Shown here piece by piece: positions 33,476 through 42,149 of a DNA stretch of 64,000 nucleotides. The translations under genes and the position numbers were made by a program. Each line of letters begins with the position of its first letter. The first letter of the stretch is position 1. Under the pieces are notes generated by a model. It did not search any database. It was not told the origin of the DNA and was given only the letters and a program-made list of their open reading frames with translations. The DNA comes from JAVBME01 sp031552765. GTDB lineage: Bacteria > Bacillota > Negativicutes > Acidaminococcales > JAISLQ01. The stretch lies in contig JAVBME010000010.1 of the NCBI GenBank assembly GCA_031552765.1, forward strand, positions 1 through 64,000. Reading direction: 5' to 3'.

Positions 33476-33850
33476 ATGCAGATATTTGCCAAGAAACTAC
33501 GTTTTTTAATGGAACAAAATAACGTACAAAATAAAGAACTGGCAATTTTGCTTGGTGTCGGCTCGCCCATGATATCCCGTTATCTTAAAGGCGACCGGAT
33601 GCCGCAGACCAAAAAACTTGCCATTATTGCCAATAGATTTAATGTTTCTCTGGAGTTTTTGCTTGAAAAAGAAGAAAAAGATAACAAGGATTCTCTGTCC
33701 TTAGTACAAAATATTTATGGACAGACTGCTGTGGAACTATTAACAGCGTTTAGCAAGCTTGATGCCAAAGGCCAATCACATGTACTTGGTTATGCCCTTG
33801 GTTATCTTAAATGTGAAACTGAACAGAAAAAAATGTCCGCGGCTAACTGA
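33476..33850 (+). CDS. XRE-family transcriptional regulator
   Basis: A 124-residue protein with a Cro/CI-type helix-turn-helix at about residues 5-63 (FAKKLRFLMEQNNVQNKELAILLGVGSPMISRYLKGDRMPQTKKLAIIANRFNVSLEFLL in order) and a charged C-terminal part about 75-115 that may mediate dimers. AGGGG lies about 12 bases upstream of the ATG. Three identical dyads precede the gene, so it is probably autoregulated. It is divergent from flgE and convergent with groEL, with a long terminator hairpin after it. Whether it also controls the hook gene across the shared gap is open; phage origin is possible but no other phage gene is near. Confidence 0.88.
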   Translation: MQIFAKKLRFLMEQNNVQNKELAILLGVGSPMISRYLKGDRMPQTKKLAIIANRFNVSLEFLLEKEEKDNKDSLSLVQNIYGQTAVELLTAFSKLDAKGQSHVLGYALGYLKCETEQKKMSAAN

Positions 33851-33876
33851 TACGTTCTTGGACAATTATTAATAGC

Positions 33877-33915
33877 AAAAGAGCAGTTTTACGCATTGCG
33901 TAAAACTGCTCTTTT
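33877..33915. terminator. Bidirectional terminator between XRE gene and groEL
   Basis: An 18-base-pair perfect stem (AAAAGAGCAGTTTTACGC with its complement) and a three-base loop ATT between convergent genes, with U-rich ends on both strands. Confidence 0.92.
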
Positions 33916-33946
33916 ATTATATTTATATTTTTGGGGAGACTGGCTA

Positions 33947-35584
33947 CTACATCATGCCGCCCATGCCGCCCATACCACCCATGCCGCCCATCGGAGGCAT
34001 ACCGCCGCCGTCTTTGGCCGGTTTGTCGGCGATAAGGCTTTCGGTGGTCAGTATCATAGCCGCGATGCTGGCCGCGTTCTGGAGAGCAGAGCGGGTGACC
34101 TTGGCCGGGTCTACGATACCGGCTTTTATCATGTTTTCATATTCTTCGGTCAGGGCGTTGAAGCCTATGCCCTTGCCTTTGGCTTTTACGTTGGCAGCCA
34201 CGACCGAACCTTCGGCGCCGGCATTGCTGGCGATCTGGCGTACAGGTTCTTCGATGGCGCGGTATACTATTTCGATACCGGTCTTTTCGTCGCCTTCGGC
34301 TTTTACCTTGTCAAGCGCTTTTTGTATCTCGATGAAGGCTGTGCCGCCGCCGGATACTATGCCTTCTTCTACTGCCGCGCGGGTAGCGTTCAAAGCGTCT
34401 TCGATGCGCAGTTTCTTTTCTTTGAGTTCAACTTCGGTCGCCGCGCCAACTTTGATGACGGCTACGCCGCCAGCCAGTTTAGCCAAACGCTCTTGCAGTT
34501 TTTCCCTGTCGAAATCAGAAGTAGTCTCTTCGATTTGGCCGCGGATCTGGCCAACACGAGCGTCAATGAGTTTTTTCTCGCCGGCGCCGTCCACTATGGT
34601 GGTCATTTCTTTGGTCACGCGTACTTGGCGGCAGCGGCCGAGGTCGGCTATTTCAACGCCGTCGAGTTTACGTCCGAGTTCTTCGGTAATTACAGCGCCG
34701 CCGGTCAGGATGGAGATATCTTCCAGCATGGCTTTTCTCCTGTCGCCAAAGCCTGGGGCTTTAACGGCAACAGCTTTGAAGATGCCGCGCAGTTTGTTGA
34801 CGACGAGTGTGGCAAGGGCTTCGCCTTCCACGTCTTCGGCTATGATAAGGAGCTCTTTGCCTTGCTGCATGACTTTTTCCAGCACGGGCAGCATGTCGTT
34901 GATGACGTTTATTTTACGGTCAGTGATGAGGACATATGGGTCGTTCAGCACCGCTTCCATTTTATCCGGGTCGGTCGCCATATAGGGGGAGATGTAGCCG
35001 CGGTCGAACTGCATGCCTTCTACGGTCTCCAGCTCAGTGCCCATGGTTTTGGACTCTTCGACGGTGATGACGCCGTCTTTGCCCACTTTGTCCATAGCGT
35101 CGGCGATCAGGCCGCCGATTTCCGCGTCAGCGGCGGAGATGGAGGCTACCTGGGCGATAGCTTCTTTGGACTCCACTTTTTTCGAGATGGCTTTTATTTC
35201 TTCCACCAGCACGTCCACAGCCTTCTGGATGCCTTTTTTGACAACCATCGGGTTGGCGCCGGCAGCTACGTTTTTCATGCCTTCGCGTACCATGGCCTGA
35301 GCCAAAAGAGTAGCGGTGGTGGTGCCGTCGCCGGCCACATCGTTAGTTTTGGTCGCTACTTCTTTTACCAGCTGCGCGCCCATGTTTTCAAACGGGTCTT
35401 CCAACTCTACTTCACGGGCGATAGTCACACCGTCGTTGGTGATGGCCGGCGCGCCGAATTTTTTATCGAGTACTACATTGCGGCCTTTAGGGCCAAGGGT
35501 CACTTTCACGACGTCAGCCAGGGCGTTTACGCCACGCTCCAGGCTGCGGCGGGCTTCTTCATTGAATATTATCTGTTTAGCCAT
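33947..35584 (-). CDS. groEL: 60 kDa chaperonin GroEL
   Basis: A 545-residue group I chaperonin forming the double-ring folding chamber with GroES. Conserved: AKQIIFNEEARRSLERGVNALADVVKVTLGPKGRNVVLDK at the start, DGTTTATLLAQAMVREG (ATP site), the apical domain centre, AAVEEGIVSGGGTAFIE, and the C-terminal GGM repeats (PPMGGMGGMGGMGGMM). Full normal length. It follows groES by 26 bases and shares its CIRCE-controlled promoter. It ends at the bidirectional hairpin shared with the XRE gene. Confidence 0.98.
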   Translation of the reverse strand: MAKQIIFNEEARRSLERGVNALADVVKVTLGPKGRNVVLDKKFGAPAITNDGVTIAREVELEDPFENMGAQLVKEVATKTNDVAGDGTTTATLLAQAMVREGMKNVAAGANPMVVKKGIQKAVDVLVEEIKAISKKVESKEAIAQVASISAADAEIGGLIADAMDKVGKDGVITVEESKTMGTELETVEGMQFDRGYISPYMATDPDKMEAVLNDPYVLITDRKINVINDMLPVLEKVMQQGKELLIIAEDVEGEALATLVVNKLRGIFKAVAVKAPGFGDRRKAMLEDISILTGGAVITEELGRKLDGVEIADLGRCRQVRVTKEMTTIVDGAGEKKLIDARVGQIRGQIEETTSDFDREKLQERLAKLAGGVAVIKVGAATEVELKEKKLRIEDALNATRAAVEEGIVSGGGTAFIEIQKALDKVKAEGDEKTGIEIVYRAIEEPVRQIASNAGAEGSVVAANVKAKGKGIGFNALTEEYENMIKAGIVDPAKVTRSALQNAASIAAMILTTESLIADKPAKDGGGMPPMGGMGGMGGMGGMM

Positions 35585-35610
35585 TTTGCATAACCTCCAG
35601 TTGTTTTATC

Positions 35611-35895
35611 TTATTCAATAATAGCAAGGATGTCGCGTTCGCTGAGGATAAGATACTCCTTGCCGTCTACTTTTACATCAGTGCCGGCGTACTTGGAAAA
35701 TATCACTTTGTCTCCGGCTTTTACGTCAGGCACGACTCTTTGCCCATTGTCCAGCACCTTGCCGGCGCCCACGGCTACGACTTTGCCTTCCTGCGGTTTT
35801 TCCTTGGCAGTATCAGGCAAGACTATGCCGCTCTTGGTTTTTTCCTCCTTGGCCAAAGCCTCGATGATAACTCTGTCTGCAAGTGGTTTCAACAT
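35611..35895 (-). CDS. groES: 10 kDa co-chaperonin GroES
   Basis: A 94-residue co-chaperonin that caps GroEL. It begins LKPLADRVIIEALAKEEKTKSGIVLPDTAKEKPQEG, including the mobile loop, and ends in GKEYLILSERDILAIIE. GAGGAGG lies before the ATG. It is the first gene of groESL, with the HrcA-type operator CIRCE about 45 bases upstream. Confidence 0.97.
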   Translation of the reverse strand: MLKPLADRVIIEALAKEEKTKSGIVLPDTAKEKPQEGKVVAVGAGKVLDNGQRVVPDVKAGDKVIFSKYAGTDVKVDGKEYLILSERDILAIIE

Positions 35896-35938
35896 TATCA
35901 GTTACCTCCTCATTACTGGTAGTAATGCATTTGTTTTA

Positions 35939-35965
35939 TTAGCACTCTTTTAGGTTGAGTGCTAA
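35939..35965 (-). promoter_or_regulatory. CIRCE operator (HrcA) of groESL
   Basis: TTAGCACTC-N9-GAGTGCTAA, a perfect match to the CIRCE inverted repeat bound by the heat-shock repressor HrcA. It lies just upstream of groES. A likely promoter on the minus strand is TTGCCA (35989-35994) with TATCGG (35967-35972), 16 bases apart, placing CIRCE at the transcription start. Confidence 0.95.
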
Positions 35966-36038
35966 CCCGATATTTATGATACCGAATTTGGCAAAAAAAA
36001 TCAACCCCCTGGAGAGAAATTTAGTAAAAAAAGAATTT

Positions 36039-36279
36039 TTGTCCACATGTTTATTTAACATAGAAATACTAATCTTATTAATTATATTTAACAATATATA
36101 CCCATATAATAGCAAAAAACTTTTTATAAGTATTTTATATCACCATATCTTCTATTATCATTTGTTTACTTATTTTTAAAGTAATATCCGACAAACAAAA
36201 TGTTATTTTTTTATCTTTACAAAATCTAGTCCACAACTTTTTCCCGAACTTGTCCACAATATCCACAGCTTTGTACACA
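36039..36279 (+). other. AT-rich region with clustered DnaA-box-like 9-mers
   Basis: In the 407-base gap between groES and tsaD, 36046-36230 is very AT-rich. On one strand lie TTGTCCACA (36039-36047), TAGTCCACA (36227-36235), TTGTCCACA (36250-36258), ATATCCACA (36259-36267) and TTGTACACA (36271-36279). Three differ from TTATCCACA at one position, two at two. The arrangement resembles a DnaA binding cluster beside an unwinding region. dnaA and dnaN are not in the window. No gene or clear terminator is seen in this gap, apart from an imperfect stem at 36324-36347. Confidence 0.4.
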
Positions 36280-36372
36280 GGCAATTTGCTGTCATTAGGA
36301 CTTTCTTCCCGTTTTAAGTTTGTCTACTTGGTGAAAACACCGGGTAGAAACACGTAAAATATCACTTGTCTC

Positions 36373-37398
36373 CTAATTTTTTGCCTGCCCCAGCCGCACG
36401 CTTGGCCAAGCATTCAAAGACAGCGGGCTAGCCTTTCCCTGGGTGTATAAATAGTGTCCCCGGCAGGCGATCATCGCCGCATTGTCTGTGCAAAGAAGCG
36501 GCGATGGGTAATAAAGCCTTGCGCCGCGTTTACCCACAGCTTGCTGCAATTTTTGCCGCAGCGCGTTATTTACCGACACCCCACCGGCCAGCGCCAATTT
36601 ATTGAGGCCGGTTTTTGCCAGCGCTGCCACAGACTTATCCGCCAGCACATCCACCACTGCCGCTTGGAAACTGGCCGCCACATCGGCTTTGTTGACCGCT
36701 GCGCCGGCTTGCCCGGCATTGTGCAAATAGTTTATCACCGCCGATTTAAGCCCGCTGAAACTAAAGGCGCATTCTCCCACGCCGAGCGCACGCGGAAAAT
36801 TTATCGCCGCCGGGTCGCCCGCCAAAGCCAGCTTCTCCACTTCCGGGCCGCCGGGGTATGAAAGCCCCAGCACCCGCGCCACCTTGTCAAAAGCTTCGCC
36901 TGCCGCGTCGTCGCGCGTTTCGCCCAACAAATAGAAGTTTTCATAATCGGCGATATGCAGGAGTGAAGTATGGCCGCCCGACACCACCAGCGCGACAAAG
37001 GGCGGCTCCAGCTCCGGATGCGCCAGAAAGTTGGCAAATACATGCCCTTCCAAGTGGTTGACGCCGATAAGCGGTTTCGAAAGCGCAAAAGCCAGCCCCT
37101 TGGCCGCCGCCACTCCGACGAGCAAAGCGCCGATAAGCCCCGGGCCGCAGGTCACGGCTACAGCATCAATATCCGCAGGGAGCAAACCTGCCTCTTTAAA
37201 AGCCGCGTCTATCACCGGCATGATTTCCACTATATGCTCGCGCGAAGCTATTTCCGGCACTACGCCGCCGTATTTTCGGTGCACCGGTATTTGGGACGAT
37301 ATCACATTCGCCAAAATTTCCCGGCCGTTTTTCACCAGCGCCGCCGCCGTTTCGTCACAACTGGTCTCTATGCCGAGCACTATTATATCTTTAGCCAT
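36373..37398 (-). CDS. tsaD: tRNA threonylcarbamoyladenosine transferase TsaD
   Basis: A 341-residue ASKHA-fold protein that transfers threonylcarbamoyl to A37 of ANN-decoding tRNAs. It begins IVLGIETSCDETAAALV; the metal-binding HxxxH is in GVNHLEGHVFANF, and FVALVVSGGHTSLLHI, DDAAGEAFDKVARVLGLSYPGGPEVEKLA and LALAGGVSVNNALR are family blocks. Full length. Its start overlaps the end of rimI by eight bases. With tsaB and tsaE in the same run it completes the bacterial TsaBDE part of the t6A pathway; tsaC is not in the window. Confidence 0.97.
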   Translation of the reverse strand: MAKDIIVLGIETSCDETAAALVKNGREILANVISSQIPVHRKYGGVVPEIASREHIVEIMPVIDAAFKEAGLLPADIDAVAVTCGPGLIGALLVGVAAAKGLAFALSKPLIGVNHLEGHVFANFLAHPELEPPFVALVVSGGHTSLLHIADYENFYLLGETRDDAAGEAFDKVARVLGLSYPGGPEVEKLALAGDPAAINFPRALGVGECAFSFSGLKSAVINYLHNAGQAGAAVNKADVAASFQAAVVDVLADKSVAALAKTGLNKLALAGGVSVNNALRQKLQQAVGKRGARLYYPSPLLCTDNAAMIACRGHYLYTQGKASPLSLNAWPSVRLGQAKN

Positions 37399-37864
37399 CC
37401 TCTTCCTCTTTCAGCTGCCTGCCCATGAGAAGCGCGTCTTCGCCGTCGTCCATATAATATCCCTTGCGCTCGCCCACTACCGCAAGGCCAAGTTTTTCAT
37501 ACAGATTTTGCGCGGCCAGGTTGGATTTTCGCACTTCCAGCACCATAGAGTCCGCTCCGCAGCCTTCCGCCATCTTTATCAGCGCTTCGACCAAAGAGCT
37601 GCCCCAGCCTTTACCCTGGTGTTTTTTTAACAAGGCTATATTGGTCACCTGAGCTTCGCCTGCCACCAGCCAAAAACCGGCGTAGCCACAGATTTTCTTG
37701 CCCGCTTCCAGCACGATATAGTGCGTAAGAGGGTTTTTCAGCTCCTCGGCAAACAAAGCCGGCGGCCAGGGGGCGGTAAAAGCGTCCGCCTCCACCTGGG
37801 CGACGCCTTCAACATCCGTATCGGCCATGCGTCTTATGGTAAATTTTTCTGCCGCTTTTCCCAT
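37391..37864 (-). CDS. rimI: Ribosomal-protein S18 alanine N-acetyltransferase RimI
   Basis: A 157-residue GNAT acetyltransferase. The acetyl-CoA loop is LLKKHQGKGWGSSLVEALI, followed by VLEVRKSNLAAQNLYEKLGLAVVGERKGYY, both typical of RimI. N-terminal FTIRRMADTDVEGVAQVEADAF also matches. I chose ATG 37864 with GGAG upstream; the gene overlaps tsaB by 31 bases and tsaD by eight, the usual tsaB-rimI-tsaD order in Firmicutes. Confidence 0.93.
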   Translation of the reverse strand: MGKAAEKFTIRRMADTDVEGVAQVEADAFTAPWPPALFAEELKNPLTHYIVLEAGKKICGYAGFWLVAGEAQVTNIALLKKHQGKGWGSSLVEALIKMAEGCGADSMVLEVRKSNLAAQNLYEKLGLAVVGERKGYYMDDGEDALLMGRQLKEEEDG

Positions 37865-38523
37865 AGTATCTCCGCTTCCGATCTTTTTAAATAGCAAGGC
37901 TGCAAGGTAAATACATCGTCGCTTTCGCCGGCCGCCAGCCTCGCGTAAGCGGCCAGGGCCGCGCTCACCGCGCGCGGCTTGCCCGTATGCGGCGGCAACA
38001 CACCAACATTATCCGGCAGTTCACCGCCCAATACATCGCCCAGCAGCACGCACTGGCGGCCGCTTGCCGCCAAACAAGCCAGCGCCTCGGCATAAGGCTT
38101 CACCGCCACCGGCGCTATTTCATAAAGTATATTGTCGCGCCACTCATACAGCGCCTGGTAAACATCGCCTTTTTGCGCGTCGACAAGGGGCGACAAGAGC
38201 ACGCCCGGCGCCGGCAGGTTCCAGGCCAAAGACAGCGGCAACGGCACGCCGATAAGCGATACGCCCCAGGCGTAGCTCATAGCCTTGGCGCTGGCCAGCC
38301 CTATCCTCAGGCCGGTAAAAGAGCCCGGGCCTGTGCACACGGCAATACCCTGGATGTCTTTTTTTGCCATGCCTACGGCGGACAACAGCATATCCATCTG
38401 CGGCATCAGCTTTTCCGAATGGGTAAGGCCGTTGTCCACACTCCAGTCGGCCAGTACTTTTTGCCCGTCATATAACGCCAGGGAACAAACCGTGCTCGCC
38501 GTATCAATCGCTAAGACCAGCAT
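37834..38523 (-). CDS. tsaB: tRNA threonylcarbamoyladenosine biosynthesis protein TsaB
   Basis: A 229-residue ASKHA-fold scaffold partner of TsaD. It opens MLVLAIDTASTVCSLALYDG, then HSEKLMPQMDMLL, and the signature GIAVCTGPGSFTGLRIGLASAKAMSYAWGVSLIGV; the C-terminal part is shorter and lacks the TsaD metal histidines, as expected. ATG 38523 has GGGAGG upstream. It overlaps tsaE by 20 bases. Confidence 0.96.
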   Translation of the reverse strand: MLVLAIDTASTVCSLALYDGQKVLADWSVDNGLTHSEKLMPQMDMLLSAVGMAKKDIQGIAVCTGPGSFTGLRIGLASAKAMSYAWGVSLIGVPLPLSLAWNLPAPGVLLSPLVDAQKGDVYQALYEWRDNILYEIAPVAVKPYAEALACLAASGRQCVLLGDVLGGELPDNVGVLPPHTGKPRAVSAALAAYARLAAGESDDVFTLQPCYLKRSEAEILWEKRQKNLP

Positions 38524-38977
38524 GCTCCACCTCCCGACAAATTTCTTCCGCCCTTGCGCCATGCGCCGCAAACTTTAGGCAACGGCCGCCTTTTTCCGGC
38601 GTCAGATTTATGGCCAACCGTTCTTTTGGCATAAACTCCTCAAACAGGTCACTCCATTCCACTATCTTTACCGCGTCATCGCCCAGATAGGCGTCCAGCC
38701 CGGCCGCGTAAAATTCAGCCGGCGACTTTAGGCGGTACAGGTCAAAATGCCTGAGCGGCATAGTTTGTTCATATGCGTTCATTATAGTAAAAGTAGGGCT
38801 GGTTATATCATCTTCCAAATAGCCCAGCCCGGCGGCAATAGCTTTGGCCAAAGTGGTCTTGCCGGCGCCCAGGCCGCCTACGAGACAGATACAGTCGCCT
38901 TTTTTTAACAAACGCCCCAAGCAGTAGCCAAAAGCTTTTGTGGCATCTTCGTCCGGGCAAAAAATTTCCTTTAACAT
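38504..38977 (-). CDS. tsaE: tRNA threonylcarbamoyladenosine biosynthesis ATPase TsaE
   Basis: A 157-residue P-loop ATPase that resets the TsaBD complex. Walker A is LVGGLGAGKTTLAKAIAAGL near residue 36, followed by ITSPTFTIMNAYEQ, the HFDLYRL motif and VKIVEWSDLFEEFMP. ATG 38977 has AAAGGTG upstream; the longer open frame runs into alr and its promoter. First gene of tsaE-tsaB-rimI-tsaD. Confidence 0.95.
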   Translation of the reverse strand: MLKEIFCPDEDATKAFGYCLGRLLKKGDCICLVGGLGAGKTTLAKAIAAGLGYLEDDITSPTFTIMNAYEQTMPLRHFDLYRLKSPAEFYAAGLDAYLGDDAVKIVEWSDLFEEFMPKERLAINLTPEKGGRCLKFAAHGARAEEICREVEHAGLSD

Positions 38978-38996
38978 ATACAGCACCTTTGTTGGT

Positions 38997-39046
38997 ATAA
39001 TATATCCATCAATGATTTTTGCCAATCTTTGACAATATATTATACC
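38997..39046. promoter_or_regulatory. Overlapping divergent promoters of tsaE and alr
   Basis: For tsaE (minus strand) TTGGCA (39020-39025) and TATTAT (38997-39002) are 17 bases apart. For alr (plus strand) TTGCCA (39019-39024) and TATACC (39041-39046) are 16 apart. The two -35 elements overlap on the same TTGCCAA, so the two promoters probably compete for polymerase. Confidence 0.5.
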
Positions 39047-39065
39047 ACAATAAGGAGATGCCGGC

Positions 39066-40178
39066 ATGCGCCATACCCGCGCCATAATAGACCTCGGAGC
39101 TATAAAACACAATATCCGCATATTAAAAGAGCGACTGCGACCCGGCGCCGGGATCACCGCCGTCGTCAAAGCCAATGGCTACGGCCACGGCGCCGTTGAA
39201 GTAGCCCGCGCCGCCCTTATGGCAGGGGCGCGCGACCTTGCCGTTGCCATACCGGAAGAAGGAAAAGAGCTGAGGGAAGCCGGCATCACCGCCCCCATAA
39301 CCATACTCGGCCTTATCGCACCGGAAGAAGCCCTACTTTGCGCCGAAAGCGGGCTCACCGTAACCGTCTGCCATCCCCAGCACCTGCCGCCGCTCACCGC
39401 AGCGGCGCAGCAAAGCGGCCGCCGTATCAACACCCTTTTAAAAATAGACACCGGTATGGGACGCATCGGCGCCGACGCCGAAACTGCGGCTGCTATGGCT
39501 GAAATCATTCCCCAGTCGGCTGGCCTTAAGTGGGCCGGAGTATTCACACACTTTGCCAGCGCCGACAGCGGCGACCTTACCGAGGCCAAGCGCCAACTGG
39601 CACAGTTCAAAGATATTTTATGCCAATTGGAAAACGGCGGCCTCAAACCGCCCTTTATCAGCGCCGCGGCCAGCGCTGCCGCCTTTTCCCTGCCAGAAAG
39701 CCAGTTTGATTCAGTGCGTTTAGGCATAGCCATGTACGGACTGTACCCATCGGAAGAAATACGCCGCTATGTACAGCTAAGACCAGCGCTCAGCCTGCTA
39801 ACACGTATCAGTCACATAAAAAAAGTACCGGCCGGGGCAGGTATCGGCTATGGCCCCACCTACCGGGCGCAGGCAGACGAATATATCGCCACTTTGCCGC
39901 TTGGCTATGGCGACGGTTATAGCCGCCTGTTGTCCAACAAAGCCAAAGTGCTGATAAACAAGGAATTTTACCCCATTGTCGGCAATATCTGCATGGATCA
40001 GATGATGATCTCACTTGGCAAGGAAACCGATCTTAAAACCGGCGACTTGGTCACGCTGGTAGGAGCACAGGATGAAAAACGCGTAACCCTGGAAGAACTG
40101 GCCGCGCTCGTCGGCACGATAAACTACGAACTGGCCTGCAATATCTCAGCCCGGGTACCAAGAGTATATACAGAGTAA
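39066..40178 (+). CDS. alr: Alanine racemase
   Basis: A 370-residue PLP enzyme making D-alanine for peptidoglycan. The PLP lysine is Lys35 in VVKANGYGHGAVEVA; later blocks are LKIDTGMGRIG, MYGLYPSEE, the catalytic-tyrosine region GAGIGYGPTYRA, LPLGYGDGYSRLLSN and VGNICMDQMMISLG. AAGGAG lies upstream of the ATG. It ends in a terminator shared with the convergent GerMN lipoprotein gene. Confidence 0.97.
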   Translation: MRHTRAIIDLGAIKHNIRILKERLRPGAGITAVVKANGYGHGAVEVARAALMAGARDLAVAIPEEGKELREAGITAPITILGLIAPEEALLCAESGLTVTVCHPQHLPPLTAAAQQSGRRINTLLKIDTGMGRIGADAETAAAMAEIIPQSAGLKWAGVFTHFASADSGDLTEAKRQLAQFKDILCQLENGGLKPPFISAAASAAAFSLPESQFDSVRLGIAMYGLYPSEEIRRYVQLRPALSLLTRISHIKKVPAGAGIGYGPTYRAQADEYIATLPLGYGDGYSRLLSNKAKVLINKEFYPIVGNICMDQMMISLGKETDLKTGDLVTLVGAQDEKRVTLEELAALVGTINYELACNISARVPRVYTE

Positions 40179-40201
40179 AAAGCCGCCGGAGGCGGCTTTT
40201 T
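40177..40201. terminator. Bidirectional terminator after alr
   Basis: AGCCGCC-GGA-GGCGGCT with A run on the left and T run on the right, between convergent alr and the GerMN gene. Confidence 0.9.
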
Positions 40202-40204
40202 ACT

Positions 40205-40765
40205 TTATTTCTTCTTTATCAGACTTTCATTTCTCTGCAACGGATCCAGCAGATCCATATGCCCGTTGATCGTCTCGATTTTCTTGCCTTCGACAAGTAT
40301 CTGCACGCTTTTTATCTCAGGAAATTCCGTCAAAGTGTCCACTACCGCCCCAGTCAGCAGCATTTCATAGGCAGAACCGCCCGTACCAGGTTTGAGCAAT
40401 TCTTTGCTAAAGTCAACTGTAGCCAGACCATTTTCCGTTTTTACACTAAGCACCTTCACACCAGCAGGAAAAATATTCGCCAGGTTTTTATTCTGGGGCG
40501 CTTCACCTACCAGTATGTCCAGAGCCAGTTTTTCCGCTTTTTCCCCTTCTCGCGGTTCCCTGTCATATATCTCTGGCACCAGCCACTCCGTACTCTGGTC
40601 AGCCCTGTAAACCTTTACAGACACTTTCTGTGCCGCAGGTTTTCCTGTGCCGCCATCACCGTCTTTAGCGCCGGGCTTGCCGCTGTTGCCGGAAAAGTCA
40701 CAGCCGGAAAAAGCTAAAGACATAAACACAAACACTATCAACGCCCAAAAAGTCGGTCTCTTCAT
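40205..40765 (-). CDS. GerMN-domain lipoprotein
   Basis: A 186-residue lipoprotein: signal peptide with lipobox SGC at Cys22, a Gly/Lys/Asp-rich spacer about 25-47, then a GerMN (sporulation/germination) domain about 48-175 with VSVKVYRAD and GLATVDFSKELLK and the VVDTLTEFPEIKSVQILVEGKKIETINGH stretch in sequence. GerMN domains are found in sporulation and cell-wall proteins. Here it overlaps the end of an amidase gene by four bases, so it probably works with that wall hydrolase at the envelope rather than being a sign of sporulation on its own. Confidence 0.88.
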   Translation of the reverse strand: MKRPTFWALIVFVFMSLAFSGCDFSGNSGKPGAKDGDGGTGKPAAQKVSVKVYRADQSTEWLVPEIYDREPREGEKAEKLALDILVGEAPQNKNLANIFPAGVKVLSVKTENGLATVDFSKELLKPGTGGSAYEMLLTGAVVDTLTEFPEIKSVQILVEGKKIETINGHMDLLDPLQRNESLIKKK

Positions 40766-41820
40766 CTTCCGCCACCTCCGGACGCCTGTTCAAAATAATC
40801 TTCCAGTCCTTTGACTATGCTGGCGACCATTTTATTTTGGAACCAGTTGCTGTTTAAAAGTTTTTCCTCCCTGGGATGTGAAATAAATGCTATTTCCAGC
40901 AAAGCCGCCGGCATACGGCTGCGTTTTGTCACATAAAATTCCGCCTGGCGCACCCCTTTGTCATCAAGGCCGCAACTTGCGGCAAGTTTTTTTTGTATAT
41001 TGGCGGCCAGCATCTGGTCATATTTCGTCTTAGCGTAATAATAACTTGAAAGCCCGCCTACATCACGCTTGGCGCTGGCATTGCAGTGAACGCTGATGAA
41101 TATGTCCGCATTGCACTTATCACCCACATCCACGCGCGCCTGAAGTTCTTCCCTGTCAGTCGCCCCCCGGCTGTGTACATCACAGTCGGTCGTTCGCGTC
41201 ATCACTACTTTAGCGCCTTTTTTTACCAGCTCGTCCCGCAGTTTTAAGCTTATAGCCAAAGTAACGTCTTTTTCCCTGGTCTTATTAAGGCCGATAGCCC
41301 CGGGGTCGCTTCCGCCGTGGCCCGGGTCGAGCGCTATCGTCTTTCCTTTAAGGCTGGGCGTTATTTTATAAGTCTGGGGCATTTTTTCAAAGACATCTAT
41401 AACTACACGGTCAGGCTTTTTGTTAGGCGGGTCTTTTCTTAGGGTAAAAACATTATACGCTTCCTTGCTGAGCGGCCCGGACAGGTACACTATCAGCTGC
41501 GTGCTGTCATAAGGCCCTCTTTTGCCCTCCACCCGCTTTATCTTGTCACTTTTTATCGGCAGGACGCCCAGGTTTTTACCAGGCACAGCGCCCTTGACGT
41601 CTACTATGATGCGCGGCCCGCCGCTTTCTTCATATTTGTAGCTTATTTTAACCGGATCCGTGGCATCTGCAACAATACGCACAACCCTGGAACCATCGGC
41701 ATTATTCGTCTGGACAGACCAGCGTATACTTGTGAGCTCCGCTGCGGCGGCCGCTTCAGTAGCATTGACAAAAAAAGCGGCTATCATCATCACCAAAAAA
41801 CATATTGTACGTACGCGCAA
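40762..41820 (-). CDS. N-acetylmuramoyl-L-alanine amidase (AMIN + Amidase_3)
   Basis: A 352-residue exported wall hydrolase. The signal peptide covers about 1-26; an AMIN-type beta domain follows (about 30-145); the catalytic Amidase_3 domain is about 158-345. Zinc ligands and catalytic residues can be read in TIALDPGHGGSDPGA (His), REKDVTLAISLKLRDEL (Glu), DIFISVHCNAS (His) and MPAALLEIAFISHP (Glu). It cleaves the bond between MurNAc and the stem peptide during cell separation. It lies in one operon with the GerMN lipoprotein and upstream genes. Confidence 0.94.
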   Translation of the reverse strand: MRVRTICFLVMMIAAFFVNATEAAAAAELTSIRWSVQTNNADGSRVVRIVADATDPVKISYKYEESGGPRIIVDVKGAVPGKNLGVLPIKSDKIKRVEGKRGPYDSTQLIVYLSGPLSKEAYNVFTLRKDPPNKKPDRVVIDVFEKMPQTYKITPSLKGKTIALDPGHGGSDPGAIGLNKTREKDVTLAISLKLRDELVKKGAKVVMTRTTDCDVHSRGATDREELQARVDVGDKCNADIFISVHCNASAKRDVGGLSSYYYAKTKYDQMLAANIQKKLAASCGLDDKGVRQAEFYVTKRSRMPAALLEIAFISHPREEKLLNSNWFQNKMVASIVKGLEDYFEQASGGGGR

Positions 41821-41915
41821 ACGCTCACCTCCATCCGCGCCGCGAATGCATTCTCCGCGGCCCTTTCCCTTCTTTAGGTGATTTTACCATTATGGCACAC
41901 TTATTTTCAAGTAAT

Positions 41916-42149
41916 TCATCCGCTTTTTTCCATAAGTTCTTTTAAAAGGGCCGCCGCTTCCTGTCGCGCGCATTCGGTCGCTGCTGGATCTAGCTCAAAA
42001 GATACCCAGAGTACGTCGCCTTCTTTCACTTCACGCGGCAAAAGGTTCACCGGGCAAATAATGCCGTCCCGTATATTGCTGCTAGTCAGCAATACGGCCT
42101 TATCGCCCTCTATCCGGTCCACTACGGCTTCTATCTTCACGCAGATCAC
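41916..42149 (-). CDS. DUF3006 domain protein
   Basis: A 77-residue protein (KIEAVVDRIEGDKAVLL, then a short beta part GDVLWVSFELD and a helical tail) matching DUF3006, small OB-like proteins that in Firmicutes are often encoded next to ComEC-like metallo-beta-lactamases. It overlaps that neighbour by four bases. Function unknown. The 95-base gap after it holds no clear terminator. Confidence 0.85.
   Translation of the reverse strand: MICVKIEAVVDRIEGDKAVLLTSSNIRDGIICPVNLLPREVKEGDVLWVSFELDPAATECARQEAAALLKELMEKSG

Noticed and set aside
33896..35593. 565-codon open frame on the plus strand opposite groEL
   Set aside because: It mirrors GroEL codons (Gly/Ala/Phe/Tyr-rich with no family match) and groEL is certain on the other strand.
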